From: Phalacrocorax aristotelis
Taxonomy: Eukaryota; Chordata; Aves; Suliformes; Phalacrocoracidae
Direction: 5' to 3'
DNA: 64,000 bases
Assembly: GCF_949628215.1 (NCBI RefSeq)
Contig: NW_027441255.1
Coordinates: forward strand, 1 to 64,000
How positions within the stretch are numbered: the first letter of the stretch is position 1; every line of letters begins with the position of its first letter. Shown in pieces: positions 11,200-21,400 of this stretch. A program made the translations under genes and the position numbers. The notes beneath the pieces were generated by a model. The model was not told the DNA's origin. It did not search any database and saw only the letters and a program-made list of their open reading frames with translations.

Positions 11200-13090
11200 C
11201 CCTCTAGGTATCCACATGAATAGCTACAGCCCGATACTTCCACTGTTGGCCCTCTCGTTTGGCGGAGGCGTCTGCGAACCATACGTTTCGCAGCTCCTCC
11301 GAAAATGGCGGGGCAATCCTAACTACAGAAGGAGGAGGGGTATCCTCCTCCAGAAGGTTTGTCGCTTCTTCCTGTATGTTTAACACCTTTGCGGTACCTT
11401 CAGTGACTGTAAAAACACTACAGTAATGTTCGATTTTAGCATACCGTTTCCTCACAGTACCCCTTTGGGCCACCCCGTCAGGGGGAGGGGTCCCTGCTAA
11501 CACAGGCGTAATTACCTTAAAGGGTCCCCTTAAAACTGTAGGTTGTTGGCGTATGGTTCGCTCCGCTTCTCTAAGAGCTAAGCTCACTACAAACAAACCC
11601 TTTTCCCAGCTGGAGTACCGCTTTTCAGCGTCCTTAAAACTCCTAGAATAAAACCCAGTCGGTCGAATGGGACCTTCTGCTCCTTTCTGCCAAAAATGAA
11701 TTGACAATCCCCAGTGTGCGAACCCCCATTCAATTTGAACTGGGTCGGTGGGGTGGATAGGGCCCAAAGTTTGATGGGTGCTTGCTTCAAACACCAAAAG
11801 CTGCAGTGCCTCATCGTGAGCTGGAGTCCATTTCCAAATCACCCTCTTTCGCAACAGGTCATATAAGGGACGTGCCATTATTGCAAATTTTGGCTTATGC
11901 TTTCTCCAAAAGACCAAGAATCCCAAGGTGTGTTGCAGCTCCTTTTTACCTTCCGGAATTTTTACCTGATCTAACGCTGAGAGGGTGTCCTGAGGAATAC
12001 AGGCTGACCCTCCTTTCCACCAGATGCCCCACAACTTAACTTCACTGGCAGGGGCTTGTATTTTTTCTTTGGGTATTTGAAGGCCTGTTCCTTCCAGGTG
12101 ATTAATAGTTCTGTCCTGCATAGTCTGCACCGAAGCTATGGTATGTCCCCCTTTTAGTATGTCATCAATATACTGATAGACTTTGACCTCTCTTTCTGAT
12201 GGGATTATTGCCAATTCCTGTGCTGGGGCATGGTGGGCCAAGGTAGGCGAGTGTTTATATGCCTGAGGCAAACGGGTAAAAGTATACTGTTGTCCTTCCC
12301 AGGTAAAAGCAAATTGGTCTCGATCACACTCCTGGAGTGGAACCATAAAAAACATGTCCTTCACATCAATGGTTGCTAAGATAGGGTGGGCCTGTTCTTG
12401 AATGGCTGCAAGTAATTCGGCTATGTTGGGTACAGCCGCAGTCAGGGGGCCAGTGTTTGCATTCAGTCGCCGATAGTCAATGGTCAGGCGCCATTTTCCA
12501 TTAGGGTTGCATACTGGCCACACTGGTGAATTGTACGGGGAGTGAGTAAACACTAAAATTCCCTGCTGTTTGAGATCCTCAGTTACTGGGGCTATCCCTT
12601 CCCTGGCTCCTAGCAGCAACGGACAGGGTTTTACGTTGGTAATCTTGGAGGGGGGAAGGCCAGGTGCCGTTTGCAATAGGCGCACCTCCGCCCAAGATGT
12701 TTCAGTTAATTGCCTGACCTGGGGGATGCCAAAAGACCACGAGTTCCCCTGGGTGTCATGCCACTGCCTTCCCTTCAACGCAGCCATGCCTAAAATGTTT
12801 GTCTGAAAAGGTCCTATGGCTACCATGGTATTGATGGGGGCTTCCTCTCCTGGGAACCATAGTGTCACTGAACTCATAGGCATTGACTGTGTCTTTCCCA
12901 GAGCATTTAAGATAATTAGATTTCTAGATGGGATAGAGATCCCGCACCGTTCTGCTTCGGTCTGCATCAGTGCGGTGATTTGTGGCCCAGTATCAATTAG
13001 AAAAATTACCGGTCTTTTCCTTGGTCCTACAGCTACTGTGACTAATAAATCCCCTCTTAGATTCAAGGTGAGTTGTCTTACAAACATCCA
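11200..13090 (-). pseudogene. pol: ERV1-A protease-reverse transcriptase region of pol
   Basis: Minus-strand translation begins with an aspartic protease-like segment around FLIDTGPQITAL. The RT follows, with SPYNSPVWPV, LTIDYRRLN, ATIDVKDMFF and the catalytic YIDDIL motif, then thumb and connection. RT copies retroviral RNA into DNA. The stretch is long and open, and the enclosing element is a fossil. Confidence 0.85.
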
Positions 13091-13129
13091 TCCTCCGCTC
13101 CTCTCCTCACCTTTGGGGAACGGAGGGTC

Positions 13130-14670
13130 TAGTTTTCCGCCTTTTCCCTAGTCAGCTCCCCCTCAAGATCTATCAGGGGTGGAGCAGCGGCAACTACTCC
13201 GAGAGTGGCCTTCTTCCCTGACCATTTCTGTACAAGTTTTTCCAATTTTGGGGTCGGGAGTCCATCCATCAGGTCTCGAGGAATGCCCTTCTGAAGCCCT
13301 AGATGCCATAAGCCCTGTCGACTTAGGGGTCTCTCTCTCCCGGGATGATTGTTGCGGAGTGGCCTCAAATCCTGGCCCTTCCCAATTGACAGCTGCCGAT
13401 TGTTAACTTGCTCTGCAGACCGTACAACCCTTGTTTCGGTTTTTTGGAACGATCCACCATCAGGGCCATATTTTCTCCCAAAATTAATTAATTCCTGCGC
13501 TACCTCCCTCCACGTCCACACTTTCCTTCCCAACCGCCAATGGTCAGGGGTTATTATCCCTTCCAGAGTGGCCGCAGTTCTTTCTCCTTCGGAATTATTT
13601 TGAATTCTCCCCTGTAATTGGATCCCAGTGGGTTTCAGGGAGTCAGGGAGTCCCCGGATCAGGGGAGTCATCCTCCCTGGGTCTACAGGCATCATCATCG
13701 GGGAACTCTGGTGGGGCTTGAGCTCCCGATCATACATCTTTTGGAGACAGGCTGCTTTCTGCACGCTTTCCACTAGTTGATCCACCGTACCTGTTATGGC
13801 AAGGGGATCTCCCCTCTCCAAAGGGTTCAGCCCTCCGGCCCAATACGCAGCCCTCTGGGTTAATGACCATGGGGCTCGGCGATTACCTGTAGTTAAGAAC
13901 ACACCTGGACCCCAATAGCCTTCTGCTTCTTTCTCCGACAACAAAATTCCATCCCCCCCTGCTGACAGGGACACTCTCCACACATATTCTGTCTCCGATT
14001 CCTTCGGAGTTCTTGCAAAGTCTTTTTTCAACTTTGCTACTTCGGTTGCTGTAAATGGGACTTCTTTGGTGAGAACTTGAGGACGGTCATCGTTATTGTC
14101 CTCATACAAGTACTCTGTTTTAAAGAGTGGATACATGTGAGGGAAGCTTTCTACAGTTTCCCTTGCCCTCTGCAAGACTCCCTGAGGGTAAACTTGCCGT
14201 ACCCCTTTCTCTGAAAGTTTCACCTCTACCTCTGCCAGTGTATCTGCTTCCCTCAAAAGCTGATCCCTCAATTCTTCCTTCAGTATGGCATTTTGATTTC
14301 TCTCCTCCTGCAACAATCGCTTGTTTCCCTCCAATTGTTCCTGCAGTGACTTTATGACCACCTGCAGTGAGTCTATTGTGACATCGGCTTGACAAAGCCT
14401 CCGTTTCCTCTCTTCCACCGCTGCTGACAGACTCGCTCCCAGGACTGCGCAAATTACAGCTTTTCCTTTCCCCGGTCTAACCCTAGCTTCCTTCTACACT
14501 ACCCTTATCCTGCCTACTACACTCTGCGGTTGAAACCAATGTTTTTTCACCCAATCTTGTCCTCGGGGTGAGGGGCGAGATTGGTGCACCTCCAAAAGAT
14601 GGTACAGCCGGTGAAGAGACAAAATCGTGGGCGTTAACTGCCTTCTGAGTGGCCATTTTACCTAACACAA
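13130..14670 (-). pseudogene. gag: ERV1-A gag region
   Basis: Minus-strand reading gives a long Gag-like frame. A coiled coil rich in Gln, Glu and Leu near its start (around 14250-14400) precedes a capsid-like segment with many Trp and Pro residues. No CCHC zinc knuckle is recognisable. Position before protease-RT and length support Gag; homology is inferred from context. The frame end and the pol frame start are close together, as in retroviruses that use read-through or frameshifting. Confidence 0.65.
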
Positions 14671-14739
14671 AGGGGCTTTATGGTCCTGAGAGGGTCACAC
14701 CTTAATGCTGCTATCCCCTTTTCCCCTTTTCGCCCTCAG

Positions 14740-14838
14740 GAGGTCACACCGGGAAACCAAGCCCTCCGCAGAGCCGTCACCTTTGAGCAATCTCCAAAAG
14801 GGAGACCACCCGCCTGCAGTCAGCAGCCCTTCCAGGAT
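14740..14838 (+). repeat. 99-bp direct repeat, right flank of ERV1-A
   Basis: Partner of 7442-7540, with about 10 differences in 99 positions. The roughly 180 bases downstream are identical to unit B as far as read, so the divergence is confined to the repeat itself. Confidence 0.85.
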
Positions 14839-14980
14839 GCTCTGGGTACGCGTGGTGACACTCTTTGGCTGCTTATCCTTGAGGAAGCGAGCCTGTTGCC
14901 TAACTTGGAGCAGCCGAAGGGTGCTCCCGCTGCCCTTCCACGCCTCCCCAGGTGCCAGAGACAAGACACTAAAGGCGCAA

Positions 14981-14986
14981 AATAAA
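14981..14986 (+). terminator. Ancestral MROH polyadenylation signal, unit A
   Basis: AATAAA downstream of the retroviral block, equivalent to 35140-35145 in unit B, where it lies about 760 bases after the MROH stop. In unit A it is separated from the MROH stop by about 8 kb. Confidence 0.55.
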
Positions 14987-15059
14987 GCTTCCGAACAAAA
15001 GCCGGTTTTAGCGCTTTAGAGCATCGCCGGGACAGGCCGTCCCACCACTACCCCCGGCG

Positions 15060-15421
15060 ACAGCCAAGGCCGGGGTCCTTGGGAGCCCGCAAAGGCCGTG
15101 CTACGGGACCAGAAGCCAGGCAGCACCAGGGGGCGTGTCGTTGCGCCGAGAGGCCGGGGCCAGCAGCACCGGGGGCGGGGCAAGCCGCCGAGGGGGCGTG
15201 GCTGTCAGCACCAGGGGGCGGGCCGTGTCGCCGAGGGGGCAGGCCCAGCAGCACCGGGGGGCGCGGCAGAGCCGTCACTATTCGAGTGACAGCGCGGCCC
15301 GCCGATAGGAAGCGGGGGCGGGGCCGCAGGCGCGGCGGGAGGGGGACCTAGTCGGCTGCAGCCAATAGGCGCGGGGCGCGCCCCTGCAGCCGGCGGGGCG
15401 GGCAGCACGTGGAGCGGCAGC
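15060..15421 (+). promoter_or_regulatory. CpG-rich RRP9-A promoter with CTCF-like motif cluster, CCAAT and E-box
   Basis: GC-rich, CpG-dense, TATA-less sequence just before the RRP9 start. It holds two CACCAGGGGGCG motifs (15124-15135 and 15209-15220) matching the CTCF core, plus weaker related copies spaced between them. A GC box lies near 15311, a CCAAT box at 15362-15366, and a palindromic CACGTG E-box at 15406-15411, ten bases before the ATG. The E-box fits Myc-type control of ribosome-biogenesis genes; binding is inferred from motif only. The cluster is repeated in units B and C. Confidence 0.7.
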
Positions 15422-18400
15422 ATGGCGGCGGCGGGCAGCTGTAGGGCCAAAGCCCCACGCGGGGCGGCGGGACGGCGGCGGCCGCGGGTGGCGGTGAGGG
15501 CCGGGCCGGGCGGAGGGGGCTGCAGAGTGACTGTCCCTGCGAGGTCGCTCTGGTCGGTGTCCGTGTCCCGTCCCGTCCGATTCCATCCCTGGAGTCACCC
15601 TGGTTCAGTCCTCAGGTCCTGGGCGCCGAGAGGAGGTCGCGGGCGGCGGCCGTCTGGTCCGTCGACGAGGAGGTGTCCAGCGACACTGAGCCGGAGAGGT
15701 ACGAGCCGCGCCGCGGGGGGAAGCCGGTGCCGGTGCCGGTGCTCACGCCTGTCCCCGCAGCCCGTCGTTGGGACGGCGGCGGCGGCGGGAGGCGGCGGTA
15801 GTGGAGGAGACGCCGCAGGAGAAGAAGCTGCGCCTGGCCAAGCTGTACCTGGAGGATCTCCGCCAGCATGGTGAGTGCCGCCCGGTGCCGGTACCCCGGT
15901 GGGGCAGAGGGGCGTGCAGCCCTCGGTGCTGAGCCCGGCCCTCATGCCCCGCGTCGCCACAGAGGAGGAGCGGGCGGCGGCAGAGGAGGAGGAGGAGACG
16001 CATCCGGCGGATCTCATCGGCGACCGGCTGAAGGAGGACGTGGTGAGCAGCGGGGCAGGCGCGTCCCCCCAGTCCCGGCAGCGGCGGCGGGCTCTGCCCC
16101 GCTCCCGCGGGACCGGGGCCACCTCCACTGAGCCTCCTGCTTCTTGCCCAGCTGGAGCAGAAGGGTCGGCTGCAGCGCCTGGTCGCCAAAGACGTAAGTG
16201 CCCAGCGCTGGGGGCGCCGGGGGCTGCCAGGCTCTAAGTGCCGGCTTTGGGGGGCACTCGGGCACAGCCAGGGCCAGCACCCTGAGTTACTGTGCTGGCT
16301 CCGGGACCAGGGCCCTCCTTCTGCCCAGGGTGCCGGGGGTTGGTGCCCTGGAGGAGGGAGGGTGCTGTGCTTGGGTACTCCCATGCCGGGGGAAGGGACC
16401 GAGGGAGGCCCAGCTCACATCCCGCTCTCCCTGCGGGTGCAGCCTCCAGATCCAGCCAGCATTCGAGTGCTGCGGGGGCACCAGCTGCCCGTCACCTGCC
16501 TGGTCATCTCTCCAGATGACAGGTTCATCTTTTCGGCTTCCAAGGACGGCTCCCTCATCAAATGCAAGTGTTCCCTTGGGGCCGCGACTGGCTGTTCCCC
16601 CAGCCTGAACCCTGCAGGGAGGGACCCTGCAGCAGCAGGAGCGTGGGTGCCTGTGGAGGTGGCTGGGCCCCTGCCCCTTCCAGGGATGTGCACGTGCATC
16701 GTTTTGGGCTCTGTGGGAGGCTCGTTGGCGCTTCCCAATATGTTGGGAGGTTCCCAGGGCATGACGGCGATGCCTTTCCCGTAGGGGAGGTGGAGAGCGG
16801 GAAGAGGCCGTGCGTGGTGCCCAGGGGGAAGAAGGGCACCGAGGAGCGGCACATGGGGCATGCATCCCACGTCCTCTGCATGGCCATCTCATCAGATGGC
16901 AAGTACCTGGTACGGGAGAGGGGCCTGGTGCTGCCATGTATGTTGCGGAGGGGTGCTGGTGGGGAGTGCATCTCCTCCTGGGGTCCTGCGGAGAGCGGTA
17001 TCTCGTGCCCAGGTGTACTTTGCTGGCTTCAAGCAGCCCCTACCTCCGCTGGAGCCAAGAAGGCGTCCCTGGGACCCCCCAAAGCACATGGGGTGGGAGC
17101 ATAGGCTGGGATGTGTGGTGGGTCCTCGTGGGGCAGGTCTTGGGTATCCCCTGTGTTCTGCCAGGCTACGGGAGACAGGAACAAGCTGATCATGGTCTGG
17201 GACACCGCCACCTGCAAGCGCCTGCACATCTTCACTGGGCACCGCGATGCCGTCTCGGTGAGTCGGGGGCATTGGCTGCGACGCCTGCAGGGCCAGGCAG
17301 CACTGTCCTCCCCGGTGCCCCTCACCACTCCCCCTATGTCCGGCTGTCCGTCCGCAGGGCCTGTCCTTCCGGAAGGGCACGCACCAGCTGTACAGTGCCT
17401 CCCATGACCGCTGCGTCAAGGTCTGGAACGTGGCGGAGAACGCAGACATGGAGACCCTGTAAGAGCCTGGGGACACACACACCCCACTGAGCCTCCCTCA
17501 CCTGGGGAAAGAAATGTGGCGGTGGGCTGTGCCTGCCGCAGCTCTTTGCCACCTCCCCTCCAGGTTCGGGCACCAGGATGTCATCACGGGGCTGGACAGC
17601 CTGAGCCGTGAGTGCTGTGTGATGGCGGCGGGACGGGACGGCACCATGCGGCTCTGGAAGATCCCCGAGGAGTCACAGCTCGTGTTTTATGGGCACCAGT
17701 AGGTCTGGGGCGGGAGAGGGGGTTGTGGGCAAGTGGGTCCGGCTGGGGCAGTGGTGTGAGGGTGCCAAGCATCACCAGAAGCCTGCTGGCATACTGGAGA
17801 CACTGATGTCCCGGTGAGCCCTTGTCTCCTTGTGCTGGTTTTGGCTGAGACGGGGTTAATTCTTCTCACTGTGGGGGTCAGCTACCTTTCCAGCTTCCTG
17901 CGCTCTGCCGCGTGGCGGGGGGTGGGGGGGGGGGTTGGGAGGGGCAGGGCCATGGTGGGGGCAGCTGACCCCGACTGGCCAATGGCATGTTCATTCCATA
18001 CCATGTGACACCATGACCAGTATTCGGCGGTTCGTTCCCCTCCCCCCTCCCTTCCCCTCCCCCGGGGCTTTGCGCCTCTCGTTGTTCTCCTTTACATTGC
18101 ATTTCTGTTGTTGTTTCTTTTAATTTTAATTATTAAACTGTTCTTATCCCAACCCGCGAGCGTTACCCTTCTGATTCTCTCCCCCATCTACCGGTGGGGG
18201 AGTGAGCGAGCGACCGTGTGGGGCTGAGCTGCCGCTAAACCACGACAGTCTTTTCTGGTGCCCAACGTGGGGCTCAAGGGTTGGAGATAACAACAGCTGC
18301 TGGTCACAGCACCATGTTCTCATTTTTGCAGTTGGTGTTAAAGATTGGTGTTGGTTTGTTTAGTCTGCTGTGTTCTGCTGTGATTAGTAACGTTTTGCCT

Positions 18401-21400
18401 ACAAGATTTGTTATACAAACACTCATTTTCAGCTCTATCTGGTATTTGGGGTTTTTGCTGAAACTGTTACTGTACTTTGGATACCACCTTGTTGAGGCAA
18501 TTAGCAATGATACCTCCTCCTCGGAGAGATTTTATGTGGAGGAAATACAGAATAGTACCTTTGCAGCTTTGTTCTATGATGTCTCTGCCTCTATTACAAG
18601 AACCCTTTTGTATCTTGAACACCCTTGGCTGGTTAAGGTGCGCTTATTGTTAGTTTTTGGGCATGTTGTTTTGGTTTTGACTAAGCAACTTAAGAATATC
18701 ACCCAGAAATCTGCCCCAAGGCTTGATAGTTACGAATGGCAGGGCATGTGGGATAGCATGGGCAAATACCTAGGGCAGTGGGCACCCCCAGTGTTTTGGA
18801 GTTTCACCCCCGAACAAGTGCAGAATCCTAAAAAACTAGTAGAATATTTGGAGAAAGTATGTTGTTACGCTGGGAACTCCAGAGAGACACAGATAACTGC
18901 AACGTGCTGGGGCCTGGCCCATGCATACGGAGCCCTGCTCAACAGTATTCAGTGCTCCCAAGGGGAAGAGAATGTCTCTGGATTGAAATGCAAAGTGACT
19001 GGCACTGTAGTCACTCCAGCCCTGAGGACAGGCACTGCAGCCACTCAAACCCCCATGACAAGTACTGGAGCTGGCTCAGAGAATCAACCCGTGCCAGTAT
19101 CAGTTGCCCCCATACACAAGACGAAATATTGGAAGCGGACGTCAACTCCTTTAGAACGGGATGATGAAAAAGCAGGGCCGTCACGGGGAGAGGAGGGAGA
19201 AGTCATAAATGAAATAGAGACCACCCGATCCTGTTGCGAGATATGCGAAAAGATTATCGCCTTCGTTCAGGTGAGGACATTGTCACCTGGCTGCTCCGAT
19301 GCTGGGATAATGGGGCCAGTAGCCTGGAACTAGAGGGAAAAGAAGCCAAACAACTGGGATCCCTTTCTGGGGAAGGGGGCGTTGACAAAGCAATGGGGAA
19401 AAAAACACAAGCCCTTAGCCTCTGGAGGCGACTCCTGTCCGGAGTGAAGGAAAGGTATCCCTTTGAAGAAGATGTTACATATTGCCCAGGAAAATGGACA
19501 ACTATGGAGAAAGGCATCCAGTATCGAAGGGAATTAGCTGTGTTTGAGGTGATTTATGGGATCCCAAGAGCTAACTGTATTGGAGGCCGAAGTGAGCCTA
19601 ACTGGGAATGAGTGGCAGAAGCACCCCATTGTGACTGGCCCCGAGGCTCCGTGCATCCTTGGCATAGACTACCTCAGGAGAGGGTATTTCAAGGACCCAG
19701 AAGGGTACAGGTGGGCTTCTGGTGTAGCTGCCTTGGAGACGGAGGAAACTAAACAGCTGTCGACCTTGCCTGGCCTCTCGAAGGACCCTTCTGTTGTGGG
19801 GTTGCTGAAGGTCAAAGGACAACAGGTGCCGATCGCCACCACAACAGTGCACCGGCGGCAACATCGCACCAACAGAGACTCTCTGATCCCCATCCGTAAA
19901 CTCATTCACCAACTGAGGAGCCAAGGAGTCATCAGTAAGACCCACTCACCCTTTAACAGTCCCATATGGCCAGTGCGGAAGTCTAACGGAGAGTGGAGGC
20001 TAACAGTAGACTATCGTGGCCTGAATGAAGTCACTCCACCGTTGAGTGCTGCTGTGCCAGACCTGCTAGAACTTCAACACAAACGGGAGTCAAAGGCAGC
20101 CAAGTGGTATGCCACAATTGATATTGCTAATGCATTCTTCTCAATCCCTCTGGCAGCAGAGTGCAGGCCACAGTTTGCTTTCACATGGAGGGGCGTCCAG
20201 TACACCTGGAATCGACTGCCCCAGGGGTGGAAACACAGTCCTACCATTTGCCATGGACTGATTCAGACTGTACTGGAACAGGGAGAAGCTCCTGAACACC
20301 TTCAATACATTGATGACATCATCGTGTGGGGCAACACAGCAGAAGTTTTTGAGAAAGGAGAGAAAATAGTCCAAATCCTTCTGAAGGCTGGTTTTGCCAT
20401 AAAACAAAGTAAGGTGAAGGGACCCGCACAAGGGATCCAGTTCTTAGGAATCAAATGGCAAGATGGTCATCGTCAGATCCCCAAGGATGTGACCAACAAG
20501 ATAGCAGCCATGTCTCCACCAACTAGCAAAAAGGAAACACAAGCTTTCTTGGGCGTTGTGGGTTTTTGGAGAACGCATATTCCAAATTACAGTATGATCG
20601 TAAGCCCTCTCTATCAAGTGACCTGGAAAAAAGAATGATTTCAAATGGGGCCCTGAGCAATGACAAGCCTTTGAACAGATTAAACGAGAAATAGTTCATG
20701 CAGTAGCTCTTGGGCCAGTTCGGGCAGGACAAGATGTAAAAAATGTGCTCTACACCGCAGCCGGGGAGAATAGCCCTACCTGGAGCCTCTGGCAGAAAGC
20801 ACATGGGGAGACCTGGGGTCGACCCCTAGGGTTTTGGAGTCAGGGATACAGAGGGTCCGAAGCCCGCTATACTCCAACTGAAAAAGAGATATTGGCAGCA
20901 TATGAAGGGGTTCGAGCTGCTTCAGAAGTGGTTGGTACTGAGGCACAGTTGCTCCTGGCACCCCGACTGCCAGTGCTGGGCTGGATGTTCAAAGGAAGCG
21001 TCCCCTCTACACACCATGCAACTGGTGCTACGTGGAGTAAATGGGTTGCACTGATCACCCAGCGGGCTTGAGTAGGAAACCCCCGTCGCCCGGGAATCTT
21101 GGAAGTGATTATGGACTGGCCAGAAGGCAAAGATTTTGGACTATCACCAGAGGAGGAGGTGACACGTGCTGAAGAAGCCCCACTGTATAACAAACTGCCA
21201 GAAGATGAGAAGCAATATGCCCTGTTCACTGATGGGTCCTGTCGCCTTGTGGGAAAGCACCGGAGATGGAAGGCTGCTGTATGGAGCCCTACACGACAAG
21301 TAGCAGAAACTGCTGAAGGAGAAGGTGAATCGAGCCAGTTTGCAGAGGTAAAGGCCATCCAGCTGGCCTTAGACATTGCTGAACGGGAAAAGTGGCCAGT

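Larger units (their letters stand above)
7541..14739 (-). mobile_element. ERV1-A: LTR-less gag-pro-pol-env retroviral block, antisense in MROH 3'UTR
   Basis: On the minus strand the order is gag (right end), protease-RT, RNase H-integrase and env (left end). It is bounded by 99-bp direct repeats and has no recognisable LTRs or primer-binding site. The left edge lies only a few bases beyond the end of the env coding region; the right edge lies close to the start of the gag region. Integrase and RT look closest to class III (ERV-L/spuma-related) types, whereas env is gamma-type, so the class is uncertain. The element is broken: gag and pol keep long open stretches and env has several breaks, including a nested solo LTR. 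Unit C has the same block at the same site; unit B lacks it. Confidence 0.85.

Noticed and set aside
7541-14739. Polinton or other DNA-virus-like element as the source of the block
   Set aside because: No DNA polymerase B, packaging ATPase or long terminal inverted repeats; RT, RNase H, integrase and Env order are retroviral.
15060-15290. CRISPR-like or satellite array in the GC-rich repeats before RRP9
   Set aside because: Repeats are degenerate with irregular spacing and sit in a CpG promoter of a eukaryotic gene; motif clustering explains them better.
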